Made by a program: the position numbers and the translations under genes
NCBI GenBank assembly: GCA_030562195.1
Contig: JAUJPP010000012.1
Coordinates: forward strand, 4,402,001 to 4,466,000
Reading direction: 5' to 3'
Source of the DNA: Nipponacmea schrenckii
Taxonomy: Eukaryota > Mollusca > Gastropoda > Lottiidae
Length of the DNA: 64,000 nucleotides
Part shown: in pieces, positions 33,075-45,139 of the stretch
Numbering within the stretch: position 1 is the first letter of the stretch
Layout of the letters: each line of letters opens with the position of its first letter
The notes under the pieces: generated by a model
The model's database searches: none
Told to the model about the DNA's origin: nothing
What the model saw: only the letters and a program-made list of their open reading frames with translations

Positions 33075-33716
33075 GATTCAGGATTAAATTCTGAGCTTAA
33101 TGCAGGTCGTATTTCAGGCCCACTTCCACAACCCCCCTTTCATGATTTTGTTGTAAGTTCTTTAGGTGTTGTCCCTAAGAAAGACAGTGCCAAATTCCGT
33201 CTAATACATCATTTAAGTCATCCTGAAGGGTTCTCGGTTAATGAAGGGTTCTCGGTTAATGACGGCATTTCCATTCAATCAGCTATTTTACTTATTAAAC
33301 TGTGCGGGGAGGGTTGTTTCCTTGCAAAAACTGACATCAAATCAGCTTTTAGAATATTTCCGATCCACCCAGAAGATCACAATCTTTTAGGGATGAAATG
33401 GAAAGGTCAATTTTATTTTGATCGCTGTCTTCCTATGGGATTATCCCAAAGTTGTAAATTATCTGAAGAATTTAGCACTGCACTGGAGTGGATTGCGTGT
33501 ACTAAGTTGTGCTGTTTTGGTGTCAGTCATGTTCTAGACAATTTCCTTTTCATAAAATTGTCAGTCAAATGTAAACATTCATTTGAACGTTTCCAGTGTG
33601 TTTGTGGAGAGTTGGGGGTTCCTTTGTCACCTGAAAAGACGTTTGGTCCAAAACAAGTTCTCCCATTTCTGGGCATTACCCTTGATGCGGTCAAGTCCCA
33701 GAAAACAAATTATTAG
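33075..33716 (+). pseudogene. Ngaro-like reverse transcriptase fragment
   Basis: It reads LGVVPKKDSAKFRLIHHLSH, domain A as AKTDIKSAFRIFPIHPEDHN, DRCLPMGLSQSCKLSEEFST, and the catalytic region as HVLDNFLFI. Usual families have LDDF here, so one catalytic Asp is replaced by Asn. GVPLSPEKTFGPKQVLPFLG follows. A 19-base duplication (GAAGGGTTCTCGGTTAATG) at 33224-33262 disrupts the fingers region. Confidence 0.8.
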
Positions 33717-34419
33717 TAGTCAAATGCCGTTCAATATTAGTGTTGGAAACATATAAATTTGAGAGATTTACAATCATTGATAGGTACTTTAAACTTTGCA
33801 ACATGGGTTGTGCTACCTGGTCGAACATTTCTGAGGCGGCTGATTGATCTCACTATCAGTTGCAAAAAGTCAAATCATAAAATAAGATTGAACGTAAGTG
33901 CAAGACAAGATTAGGAAATGTGGTCAAGATTTTTGTTTTTTAATGGAAAAACATTTTTTATGCCTGAAAGATAGGTCTCCTCAGTTAACCTACATTTTTT
34001 TACCGATGCTTCTACTGTGGACTGTGGGCAGTCCCAGGTGATATATGGTATATGGCTCTTGGATAAGTACCTCTTCATCCGATCATATAACTGCTTTAGA
34101 ACTATACCCAGTATTGGTAGCTTTAGTGACATGGGGCCACCTTTTACAAAATCAATGTATCAGATTACACGTAGATAATCTTATCTTTAGTTTTCATTAT
34201 CAATAATCAGACTTCAAAATCCAAAGACGCAATGCTCTTGCTGAGACTCTTTCTATTGACTTGCATTAGGCATAATATATTATTTCAAGCTTATCATATT
34301 CTGGGTTTAGAAAACACGTTAGCTGATCAATTGAGTCGTTTGCAGGTTCCAAAATTCAAGAAATCCTGTCCTTCAGCGGAAGATCAACCCACAGTAGCTC
34401 ATCCCTCTCTGAAATAAGA

Positions 34420-35210
34420 AAATTGGCTGCCATTCTTGAAACGTTATTGAAAGGATCCATTGCTCATTCAACCAAGGTTCTTTACTATATAGTACAGACA
34501 CAAAACGAATCTGTGCTATACCAAGAAAATGTTTTTATATCAATAACGAAAATATTGTTACCCTTAAGATATCAGGATATAGCATTGTACCTGGCCTATT
34601 TGTATTATAAAAACAACAAGCAGCATTATCTCCACACTTATCTGCATTAGCCTTCATTCAAAGGATGGTTGGTTTCGAGGACACTACCAAGCAAACAGTG
34701 CAGGGTGCTTTTCGTCCAAGCCCACAATTAGATGCTCTCTTTTCTTTAGCAAGAATTGGAGAATTACTCCCTCCTTACACTGCTCACAGTCAAAAAGTAA
34801 ATTCAGATATCTGATGTAGGTTTCTCTCTTGTAGATAGTGCACCTGTTGCTATGACGATCACCTTCAGGACATTTAAACATAACATTTCTCAGAAACCAC
34901 ATTTGATTTGTTTGAAAAAGCATTCTACACAGTCAATTTGTCCAATTGAAAATTTACACAGTTATTTATCTGCTCGGCCCAGGTTTCAGGGTTGTCTTTT
35001 TATTAAGTCTTCGGGCACCTCATTGACACGTAAGGAGTTCACTTCCGTTTTAAATCGGGCATTGAAATTCTGTAAGTTGGATGCTTCGCTCTACAAAGGG
35101 CATAGTTTAAGAATAGGGGGTGCAACTGCAGCTGCAGAAAGAGGTTTTTTTCTGATAGTCAAATTGGTTTATTGGGTAGATGGAAAATTGGTCATTCTTT
35201 GTTTTCATTA
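34420..35210 (+). pseudogene. Ngaro-like tyrosine recombinase, broken
   Basis: N-terminal part IRKLAAILETLLKGSIAHST, then frame-shifted pieces; SLARIGELLPPYTAHSQ carries the first catalytic Arg. In 34852-35211 TFRTFKHNISQKPHLICLKK leads to CPIENLHSYLSARPRFQGCL and the H-x-x-R motif KGHSLRIGGATAAAERG, followed by LGRWKIGHS in a shifted frame. No Tyr nucleophile segment is readable. Confidence 0.75.
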
Positions 35211-35215
35211 GACTA

Positions 35216-35640
35216 ATAATTGAATAATTGCATAACTTTGTTGCTAATTATCCGATCGCTTTGAAAATTACAGAATATAGAGAAGTCGCCTATAGAAATA
35301 AAAAGACATCATAAAAAAATTCTACCACTTCCGGTTTTTGCGTGAGAACTTCCGGTTTTTCAGAACCACGTTCGGTGACCCTACCTCCGGTGCATGTAAG
35401 AAATGAGTACAAAAGCTATACATATAAACTATCAGGCATAATTAGAACCCAATTAGAGGAAAAAATTCTAACCGGAAGTGAAACTTTATGACAGAACGGT
35501 GACATTTAGCAAAATTTTAATTATTTTTCTCCGATTTGTACGATTTTGGTATTTTTTGAAACTTTGTTACTTTATCTAAAATTTGTTGGGAACAGAATTT
35601 TCATTTTCAAATTTAATTTTTTTTTAAGCCGTATTGATTT
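35216..35640. other. non-coding stretch
   Basis: No gene seen. ACTTCCGGTTTTT occurs twice (35329-35360), suggesting part of a dispersed repeat or the 3' region of the Ngaro relic. Confidence 0.4.
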
Positions 35641-35960
35641 TTTAAAAAATTAAAAGGCTATATCAAATGACCTTGACCTTCAATGACCTTGAATTTTTTC
35701 ACAAGTAGAATGTTCTTGACATTAGCTTTCTACATAGGCCTATAATGGTCGACAACAATAAAAAATTCGAAAGGCTATATCAAGTGACCTTGACCTTCAA
35801 TTACCTGAATAATTTTAAAGTAAAATGTACTTGACCTAAGCTGTCTATACCTAAGCTTATAATGGTTGTTATAAAGGTTGTTTTGTGTGTTTAAAAATTA
35901 AAAATTAAAAAAGGTTATATCACGTGACCTTGTATCAAGTGACCTTGTATCAAGTGGCCC
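35641..35960 (+). repeat. degenerate tandem repeat, about 115-bp unit
   Basis: GGCTATATCAAATGACCTTG, ACCTTCAATGACC, AATGTTCTTGACATTAGCTT and CTATAATGGT recur in altered form near 35657, 35772 and 35910. Confidence 0.65.
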
Positions 35961-36077
35961 CATAGGGGTTGTTTGCCACTCTAAGTACTGTTCACAGTTG
36001 TAGTTATAATTAGTTTACATGTTACTTCCTTTGGTAGAGACCTTAATTTAGTTAGTTATTTCAAATGGGTATAGTTT

Positions 36078-37187
36078 TTTATACGCCCACATGGAAATGT
36101 GGACGTATATTGCCGTTGCCCCTGTCCGTCCGTCGGTCCGTCCACATTTGTTGTATCCACGATAGAGGCTACAGTTTTTATCCGATCTTAATGAAACTTG
36201 GTATACATGTGTATATTGATGATATCTCGGTCAAGTTCGAAAATGGAAATTATCGCATGAACGATGTTTGAGTTATTGCACTTGACTTAGTAAAACGCGT
36301 CAATTTTGGGTTGAATCCACAATAGAGGCTACAGTTTTTATCCGATCTTAATGAAACATGGTATACATGTTTATAATGATGATATCTCGGTCAAGTACAA
36401 AAATGGAAATTATCGAATGAACGGTTTTTGAGTTATTGCCCTTGACTTAGTAAAAACGCGTCAAATTTGGGTTGTATCCACGATAGAGGCTACAGTTTTT
36501 ATCCGATCTTAATGAAACTTGGTATACATGTATATGTTAAGGATATCTGGGTCAAGTTCAAAAATGGAAATTGTCGAATGAACGGATTTTGAGTTATTGC
36601 CCTCGACTTAGTAAAAACGCGTCAAATTTGGGTTGTATCCACAATAGAAGCTAAAGTTTTTATCCGATCTTAATGAAACTTGGTATACATGTATATATCG
36701 ATGATATCTCGGTCAAGTTCGAAAATGGAAATTATCGAATCAACGGATTTTGAGTTATTGCCCTTGACTTAGTAAAAACGCGTCAAATTTGGGTTGTATC
36801 CACGATAGAGGCTACAGTTTTTAACTGATCTTAATGAAACTTGGTATACATGTAATGATATCTTGGTCAAGTTCAAAAATGGAAATTATCGAATGAACGG
36901 ATTTTGAGTTATTGCCCTTGACTTAGTAAAAACGCTTCAAATTTGGGTTGTATCCACGATAGAGGCTACAGTTTTTATCCGATCTTAATGAAACTTGGTA
37001 TACATGTATGTATTGATCAAATCTCAGTCAAGTTCGAAAATGGAAATATCGAATGAACGGATTTTGAGTTATTGCCCTTGACTTAGTAAAAACGCGTCAA
37101 ATTTGGGTTGTATCCAAGATAGAGGCTAAGTTTTTATCCAATCTTAATGAAACTTGGTATGCATGTATGGAAATTATCGAATGAACA
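36078..37187 (+). mobile_element. pearl/HINE-like element, 161-bp repeats, tail missing
   Basis: The head TTTTTATACGCCCACATGGA, AATGTGGACGTATATTGCCG and a GTCCGTCCGTCGGTCC run are followed by about seven core units. Unit starts (ATCCACGATAGAGGCTAC) are near 36155, 36315, 36476 and 36637. It ends abruptly where a second head begins at about 37188. Confidence 0.8.
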
Positions 37188-38140
37188 GATTTTTATACGC
37201 CCACATGAATATGTTGACGTATATTGTCGTTGCCCATGTCCGTCGGTCTGTCGGTCCGTCAACATTTGTTGTAGACACTATAGAAGCTACAATTTTCTAT
37301 TGATTTTAATGAAACTTTGTATGAGCATTGGTATTGATAAGACGGCAGTCAAGTTCGATTTGGACGATTTTTCGATAAACGGTTTTTGAGTTATTGCCCC
37401 TGCCTCTATATATGTTGTAGACACAATAGAAGCTACAATTTTCAATGGATGTGATGAAACTTGGTGTGAGAATTGGAATTGTTAAGACAACAGTCGAGTT
37501 TGAATTTGGCAATTTTTTTGATGAACAGTTTTTGAGTTATTGCCCTTGATGTAGTAAAATCTTGTCAAAATTTTAGTTTTGATGCAATTAATCCTCCAAT
37601 TTTCAGAGGATTTTCATGAAAATTGGTGTGAGCATTGGAATTGATTAGACCTCAGTCAAGTTTGAATTTGACAGTTTTTCAATGAACTGTTTTGAGTTAT
37701 TGCCCTTGATTTCGTGAAATTGCGTCAAGATTCTATTGTGGTTTAATAAGAAGCTTTAATTTTCAAAAGATTTTGATGGAACTTGGTGTAAGCATCTGAA
37801 TAGATAAGACATTAGTCAAGTTTGAATTTCCGACTTTTTTAATGTTTGATTTATGATTTATTGCCCTTGACTTAGTAATATTGCGTCAAAAATTTTTGTG
37901 GGTGCAAAATAAGCTACAAATTTTTAATAGATTTGATGAAACTTGGTATGAGTATTGAAATAGATAAGATGGTGGTCAAGTTTTAATTTGACGATTTTCC
38001 ATGAACAGTTTTTGAGTTTTTGCCCTTGACTTCAATATCCATTTAGTGAATGTTTTAGAGTCATTGCTTAATTTATTTTTCAAATTCAATGCTGCCAGTG
38101 GGCGTATGTTACCTTGCCTGGCAAGCTATCTTTATAGTTA
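37188..38140 (+). mobile_element. pearl/HINE-like element, second head in tandem
   Basis: A new head (TTTTTATACGCCCACATGAA, TATGTTGACGTATATTGTCG) begins within the preceding element. It is followed by diverged core units (ATAGAAGCTACAATTTTC) and a full tail: AATGCTGCCAGTGGGCGTAT, CTTGCCTGGCAAG, GCTATCTTTA. Confidence 0.8.
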
Positions 38141-38454
38141 GTTTTAGGTTACTTCTATCAGTAAGGACCTTTGGAAGTTTCCTTTAAGATAACAATTACA
38201 TTTATTGTTATTTACTGGTTTTCTCTTTTTTATGGGTGGCGGTAGACCCCTGTCTTGTGGCGGTATTATTCCACCACCTTTGATATTCTTAAAACAGTTG
38301 GTTTAAATTGAACAATCAAGTAATATTTGTATTTCATAATTATTATTATACGGGTATACTGTAATTATTATTCATTCAGTTTTGTTCAATTGATACTTTT
38401 TTCAATATTGGTTTAAAATTAATTATGAATTCTATATAAAAAAGAACTCCTTGG
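38141..38454. other. non-coding stretch
   Basis: No feature recognised between the element tail and the next DIRS relic. Confidence 0.4.
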
Positions 38455-39960
38455 TTAAGGTCAAGTTTGATTATAATTCTTCTTACACTGTTGACGTCCT
38501 TAGAAGTGAGATACGGCACGAGCTCCCACAGTCATACTTCAAAGTGTGAGAAGTTGCAAAACCCCACATACACAAACCCATAAAAGGGAGGGTCTCCACA
38601 TAACGGGTGGGCACTCTAAGGACGTCAACGTTTAATTGTTAAATTCTCCTTACACTGTATGACGTAACTTAGAGGTCACGTGAGATTTTCAAAGTTGCAA
38701 CTACGAACAATAAAACACTAGTAAATTTTAATCAATCTTTATATAAGATCAGATTTTATATTTTGTATAATGCTTCAAATCATTTAACTAAATCTAAAAA
38801 CATTACTGAAAAAATCCTTGGTTGTTAATAGGCTTATTATAATATTTCCTGAAAGTGGACTCGTTTGACCATCCTGCAGTGTCTGAAATAGATTTTAAAG
38901 GAACGGAAGCTCTACAAGCAGCTGAACATGAAGCAGATCGAATACTGTATGGCCTGGTCGTGTTTGTTTCAACAATTCACCTTTTTACGAAAGATTTTGA
39001 AAAAGTAATATTACTAATATCAATCAAATGAAGGGTCTGAATTATCTGACCTGTTAATAGGGCTAACATAGTTATTAATTTCAGTTTTACCGTTTGAAGA
39101 GGAATCTTTATTACTGGAGGCAACGATTGCAAGTATTTTAACACAACATTAGTATACCAAATCGCCTGATTCCTAGGCATCAAATTAAAAATACCTTTCA
39201 TAAACCTTATCACAATAGGTAAGGTACCTACAGGTTTATTGTCAATAAAAATAAAAGTTGATAGTGCTGATCTAGCTGAATTAATAGCACTGTAAGATAA
39301 GTTCTCATATGAGCACGTAAGAAATTCAATAACAGTTTCTATAGGGGTGAAAAGGTATCCACATTCCTTTGAGAAACGAACTGAGCTTGTTTTGAAAGTT
39401 TGTTGTTAATAAAATATCCCCAGATACATGCACTGCCAGTAATTTCATCTTGGGAAGATCTCTGTGCACTTGCTTCAAAGGATGAGTTAATACTCTTTCT
39501 ACCCTAGGTAAAACAAATGGAAAATTAATTATTAATCTCATCATTTTTGAGAACCAGTATTGTGTTGACCACCATGGAACCACTTAAATACCTGTGGCAC
39601 TTTCTTGCTCTATTTTTTAAAGTATTTGTCCTATTAGACAAAAAGGTGGAAAACAATAAGATATAGATGTATTCCATGGCACAGAGAAGGCATTGATGAC
39701 AGTTGCATATGTGTCTGGTTTGTAGCTTTAGTAATTAGATAATTTTGCATTTAATCTGGAAGCAAACAAATCCACTTCCGGAAATATTTTAAGTTTTTTC
39801 TCAAATGCTACAGAAAACTTCCTGGTCTAGAGACGATTCACCATTGTCATGTGATATACGACTTTGGTTGTCTGCCTCCACATTACTTATGCCTTTGATA
39901 TGGAAGCAGTAATCGTAAAGACATTCTATCTAAAAAAAAAAAAATCTAAAAACAGTTTTA
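38455..39960 (-). mobile_element. DIRS relic with terminal inverted structure
   Basis: Minus-strand DIRS relic. Reading right to left: the end of RNase H (HIKGISNVEADNQSR near 39880); the linker (MVPWWSTQYWF; LPRVERVLTHP near 39490); recombinase pieces (MIRFMKGIFNLMPRN, LITMLALL); and near 38960-38860 a degraded H-x-x-R (YSIRSASCSAA) and AGWSNESTFRKYYN. At 38455-38650, CTAAGGACGTCAAC occurs in both orientations near TTACACTG, mirroring the end/ICR layout of the 2-10 kb element. Many stops. Confidence 0.72.
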
Positions 39961-40011
39961 ATATTTTAAAAAACAATTCATAGGTATGTTTAAAATTGTA
40001 AAAATGACCAG

Positions 40012-40445
40012 TGAAAACTTACATACAACATATATTCCATTAACAATTTTAAGGTCATTAATCAGAAATAACGAACACCAATTTAATAATGAATGTCCGT
40101 AGTCTATTTCCGGTTAAACGGTCATGTTAGTTTTGTGGCATATATCTCGTGTACTTGAAAGTTTTTGACTTTTCCTAATTCAGATCAGAGGTCGTTGACC
40201 TTGATTGTCGACTGGAACTTCTAATGTGATGTCCAGTTCTTCTACTTCCGGTTTGAAGCCTTCTATATTAGTAATTGTTGACCGATCTGAAAATTGACTA
40301 ATTAGCCTAGCTAGAGAGTTGATTTCTGTGTCAAAGACAAACGTCTTCAAAAACCATACATATAATTTTCTATATATAAACCGAACGGTCGAAGAAAGGA
40401 AAAAAAAATCTCGCCAAAAAACACGGAAGTTATGCATAATTTATA
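40012..40445. repeat. 434-bp tandem duplication, left copy
   Basis: ACATACAACATATATTCCAT at 40021 recurs at 40455. An 85-codon minus-strand frame (40180-40437) exists only in this copy: in the right copy it is broken by small indels (GTGTCAAAG reduced to GTAAAG near 40766; GACTAATTAG changed to GACCTAATTAA). I therefore do not call it a gene. Confidence 0.88.
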
Positions 40446-40872
40446 TGAAAACTTACATACAACATATATTCCATAAACACTTTTAAGGTCATTAATCAGA
40501 AATAACGAACACCAATTTAATAATGAATGTCCGTAGTCTATTTCCGGTTAAACGGTCATGTTAGTTTTGTGGCATATATCTCGTGTACTTGAAAGTTTTT
40601 GACCTTTCCTAATTCAGATCAGAGGTCGTTGACCTTGATTGTCGACTGGAACTTCTAATGTGATGTCCAGTTCTTCTACTTCCGGTTTGAAGCCTTCTAT
40701 ATTAGTAATTGTTCACCGATCTGAAAATTGACCTAATTAACCTAGCTAGAGAGTTGATTTCTGTAAAGACAAACGTCTTCAAAAACCATACATATAATTT
40801 TCTATATATAAACCGAACGGTCGAAGAAAGGAAAAAAAAATCTCTCCAAAAAACACGGAAGTTATGCATAAT
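40446..40872. repeat. 434-bp tandem duplication, right copy
   Basis: Direct repeat of 40012-40445 with about a dozen differences, ending at TATGCATAATTTATAT. Confidence 0.88.
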
Positions 40873-41880
40873 TTATATCTAAAGGTGACGCTTTTCGCCA
40901 TTTATTATCAGATTTTCATGATCATATGGGAACTCGCAAGTTATAAAACCGTTAGAATTTGTTGCTGTTTTAATTGGAACTCACACTACAAATGTCTAAT
41001 ATTTTGTTATCTATACCAGTGTTTGTAGAGGAGTATTACATATAAACTTAATATAGAAGTTAGTTGATGATGAAAACTGGAGATATTTCTATTTAAGAAG
41101 AATAGATTTTCTAAAATTCTACCATGAATCAAGTACAAATTTATCAACTAAATGTGGAATTCCTTCATTTTGAAGACTGAAACCATCAATAGACTGGTCG
41201 ACATGATGTAAACTCTTCTCTAGAAGTCATATGAGTCTTTATTCTTTAACAGTTGGTTTTAATGATTTGATAATTGATAGTTTTATCATTATTGAGAAAT
41301 AATTAATGTTTAAGAGGAGTGAATGTACGGATTCATTGAAACAGTAACATACACTTTGATCTTTTCGAGACTGTAGCAATGAATGACATTGGCGCCATAA
41401 ACTACTTTGTTTTAAATTAAAAACGATTAATGACTACCTGTTCAATATAGAAAGATATGAAAATGAATACTTCACTAAAAATAAGTGTATGCAAATATTT
41501 TGTGGAACTTCGTCATCCTCGATGGGATCAATGTCTTCCACGTACAGGAATATCGTGTTGAGTATTTTTAGAATAGGTTATAACTGATTTTTTTATAACA
41601 TAAATAGTGGGGAATACTGTTTGTAATTATTCTAAATAGTATCTTTTGATAATACGGGATGCTTGGCAAGAAATACTGTTAAATGGAGTAAGAAATGGAA
41701 TAATTTGGGAGTCATATATATATAAATTTAAAGTTGTAAATTATAATTCTGTATGAAATAAAGAAAATGGGGATATGGACCGAATCATTTTAACTCTCGC
41801 CTAATTTAACCGATGCAACTGAAATTTTAAAGGAGTTACAACAGTATATTTCCCCTCTCACTGTATTTCTCGCAATAAAC
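40873..41880. other. non-coding stretch
   Basis: AT-rich, no coding frame of note. (TA)n short run near 41716. Confidence 0.4.
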
Positions 41881-43660
41881 CCTTCTACTAGAAAAAAAAA
41901 AGGGGATTTTAAATTCCACCGGGTAAAAAAATGCCCCCCGGGTTTTTAAACCCAGATAGGGTTTTTGACTAGGCCTAGGTCAATATTTTATGGATTACAA
42001 CTTATGAATCAAAATGGAAATTGAAATTTTTGAATATGGAAAGTTTACTAGGATCAACTTTCGGCATTTCGCGTCAATCCACAACAAATTAATTCCCAAA
42101 CTATGTCAATTGACATGGGTAAAAGGGCTTTCCCCGTTCACAAACTGCACTTTGAATTTAAACGTCAAGGGTCCAAACTTATAAATAATATCACAGAAGC
42201 AAACACACAGCTAAATAGTTACATTTTACACTTGTTTCAATTTTACACATGTCAATTCACTTTTGTTAATGATGAGGCTATCGTTTAGTTTTTTCAATCG
42301 TTGTCCCGTTGATATGTTTGTTTACTAACCGCCATTTTGGTTCATTGACGATTTTTTTTTCTCGTGATCACATGGCAAAATTATTTTTACATTTTTATTA
42401 AAATGATGTCAAGATTTATGTATCATTACAATATAAAAGAAAAATACACATATCTTTGTTCTTTTTTATAAATTCTGTCGTTTATTGAAGCGGTATGTTT
42501 GGGACTATTTTTCATAAATATCTAAATAAAAATCACAAAACCGTTTAAAAATTATTTTCCAAACCCGGAAAAATTTTGAATTTTTTTTAAGGAAAAAAAC
42601 CCCCTTAAAAAAACAAAAAAAACGTAAATTTAAAAAAAATGTCCTACCCACTCAGGGTTTAATAATTTAATAAACCAATTTTTAAAACTAAACATTCCCC
42701 CCTAACCGAACTGCAAGGGGACGTTTTCAAAAAAAATCAAGGTATTTTTAACAAAAATTAGTTTTAATTTTTTAATTTTTTAAAAACTTTAAAAGCACGT
42801 AAAAAAATTTAGTTTATAAAAATTTTTCAAGGAAATTTTCCTTTTAAATATTTTAAAACTTTAAAAAACCGCCCCTTTTTAAAATGAGGGACATAAAAAT
42901 TTTAACCATGAAGTAAATTTTTTAAAAAGTTTTTTTTGGGGGTGTAAAATTTTTATTTTTTTTTGTGGGAAAAAAAAGTTAAATTTTAAAAAAAATTTAA
43001 AAGTAAGTAAAAAAAATTTTTTACCATTTCCCGGGTTTAAAATTTTTAAAATTTTCTAAAATAAATAGAGAATGTAAACTTTAAAAAGTTTTAAAAAAAT
43101 TAATTTGATAAATTACAGGGTTACCACAAAAAGTTTTTAAAAAATGAGATTCTTTAATATGCTTTCTGCCCCTTTTTTTTAGGTTTTTTGGGGTTTTAAA
43201 ACCTGAAATATTTTAAAAATTTTTTGGGGGGGTTTAAATTTTAAATTTTTTTTCCCTGGAAAAAGTGAAATTGGGCTTTTCCCGCCCAATGAAAATCCTT
43301 AAATTAATTTAGCAATACAGGTTTTAAATTTTAAAAATTTTAAATTATTTTTCCAAAATTAATAAGAGAAACTTAAAATATTTTAAAAAATTTGGAAATT
43401 TTTTCACAATTTCCCCAAAAACAGGATCCAAAAAAAATTCTTTACACCCCTTGGGGGTTTTTTCTTTTTTCACCCAAAATTGACAAAATGAATTTTTATT
43501 CCGAAGGGGTTTTTTTTAAGAATAAAAGGGGTTTTTGAAAAAAAATTCTTTAAATTTAAATTTAGGCAAGGAAGTTTAACTTTAAATAAAGGGACTGTAT
43601 TTTAAAAATCTAAAAAGGCAATTTTACAAATTTTAAGTTTTTTTTCCCTTCAATTGGATT
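41881..43660. other. homopolymer-rich tract, probable low-quality sequence
   Basis: Especially 42540-43660: runs of 4-9 A, T, C or G dominate and almost no normal codon or repeat pattern survives. A short more normal island (about 41990-42480) sits inside. The 5' exon(s) of the CUB pseudogene would be expected on this side but cannot be read. Confidence 0.6.
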
Positions 43661-44135
43661 TCCAAAAAAATTTCCCTTTTCCCGGGTAATTTTTTTATTT
43701 GAGGGGAAAAGGGGGGGGCAAAAATGGGGGTTATTGGGGGGGGTTTTTTGTTTTCCCAAATTTAATATTTCAACTAAAAAGTTCAACGTTCAAAAATAAG
43801 TAGTATAAACTATGTCAGTTTTACACCTTTAATTGGGGATTAATGGCATTTCCAAGTTTCCTGTCCCGGCACTATTTTTGTATTGTAGGGGTCCGAAAGG
43901 GGGGGGGCAAAATGGGGGTTATGGGTGGGGGTACAATTGCCCCCTTCCCCAATTTAGCTCCATGACAACTCCAGAGTTCAACGTTCAAGTAAGTAGTATC
44001 ATCTATGTCAGTTTTACACCGTTGTCAGTTGTCATTAATGACATTTCCACGTTTCCTGTCCTGGCACTATTTGTCTGATATGGGATGGGGTACAATTGCC
44101 TCCTTCCCCAATTTCGCTGCATGGCAACGCCATTC
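43661..44135 (+). repeat. about 195-bp tandem repeat carrying a CUB-gene micro-exon
   Basis: Units near 43661, 43835 and 44031 share ACATTTCCACGTTTCCTGTC, GGGGTACAATTGCCCCCTTC and (first two) GTTCAACGTTCAA. The first unit is a homopolymer-inflated version of the second. The second contains the sequence of the CUB micro-exon and its GTAAGT donor (to 43988). Confidence 0.75.
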
Positions 44136-44336
44136 TTTTTAACACCAGGATTTGACTAACAAAACATATTACTACAATATTTCTGAGTTTTATTGAAAAT
44201 GGCTTTTCCAGTGAAAATGGCTTTTCCAGTGAAAAGAGAAAAGTAAAAGCAATAAAAAAAGCCATCGATAAGTTTATATACTTAATTTATTCTTTATCTG
44301 TATTACTTATATTATAAAATATTACTTATATTACAG

Positions 44337-44584
44337 TATGTTCTCGAAGTTATACAGCTTCATCTGGTGTTAAAACATCTCATCTTGGCTATGGACAAAG
44401 AAATTATAATAATTCAGTCAGCTGCAGTTATATCATTTATACCAGTAGAAATGCTACTGTTTACATTTCTGTTGATGAGCTGGACATAGAGAGGGAAAGT
44501 TCCTGTTCTTTTGATTCTCTTACCATCGGCTTAAATACCCCTAATCCCAGGAAACTTTGTGGAGCCGAACGTGGAACGTTTTTT
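44337..44584 (+). pseudogene. CUB pseudogene exon CUB1a
   Basis: Acceptor TATATTACAG, donor GTAAGT, coding CSRSYTASSGVKTSHLGYGQ through KLCGAERGTFF. One base short relative to the intact arm, so splicing to CUB1b would shift frame. Confidence 0.82.
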
Positions 44585-44796
44585 GTAAGTGCTTATATAG
44601 TATATATGCATGGTGTTTTCTAACAATAATTGTCATGGTAAAGGTTTTGTAATTTTGTTTTATATTTGAGAAACAGTCGTTCAGTTGAGTTTCGTAGTTT
44701 TCCGTAATAAATATATTATTGGAGAACTAATATACCACTGATACTGATATTTTATTATAATATGCCATTGACAACTTCTATTTCAAAATATTTCAG

Positions 44797-44889
44797 ATAA
44801 CAATGTGACAGGTCACATAGTTCTAGTATTTAAATCAGACGGTTCGGTTACAGCTCGTGGATTCAAAATTACTTGCAGAGTTGCTAACA
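44797..44889 (+). pseudogene. CUB pseudogene exon CUB1b
   Basis: 93 bases, acceptor ATATTTCAG, donor GTGAGT. It encodes NNVTGHIVLVFKSDGSVTAR then GFKITCRVAN. Confidence 0.82.
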
Positions 44890-45139
44890 GTGAGTAAAGT
44901 TTTCCGTTTTGTCTTGTTTGACAGGTAGCATTATCATGAAATTGAATTGCTTATAAAACATTATTGAGCGACTGGGACTATGTAACATTATAATATCTCA
45001 TTGAGGATTGTCCAAATGATAGTAGCATATAAAAATCAATAATTCAATTTAATTCAGTTAAAGTTAACTACCAAGATGTTCAAACAATATCTAACATGAC
45101 AGGTGTTTGGGTTGAAGTCCATTGTTTGTGTTTGGTTTT

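Larger units (their letters stand above)
31880..35215 (+). mobile_element. Ngaro-like tyrosine-recombinase retrotransposon, decayed
   Basis: Order on the + strand: gag-like ORF (31917-32564) continuing in another frame to 32938, reverse transcriptase (about 33075-33720), RNase H trace (FTDAS near 34000, LGLENTLADQLSRL near 34305), tyrosine recombinase (34420-35200). The LGVVPKKDSAKFRLIHHLSH and RIGELLP / GHSLRIGGATAAAE motifs are those of Ngaro/DIRS-order elements rather than DIRS1 proper. It contains many frameshifts and stops. Terminal repeats could not be delimited. Confidence 0.8.

Noticed and set aside
40180..40437. 85-codon minus frame
   Set aside because: Broken by indels in the tandem copy 434 bp away.
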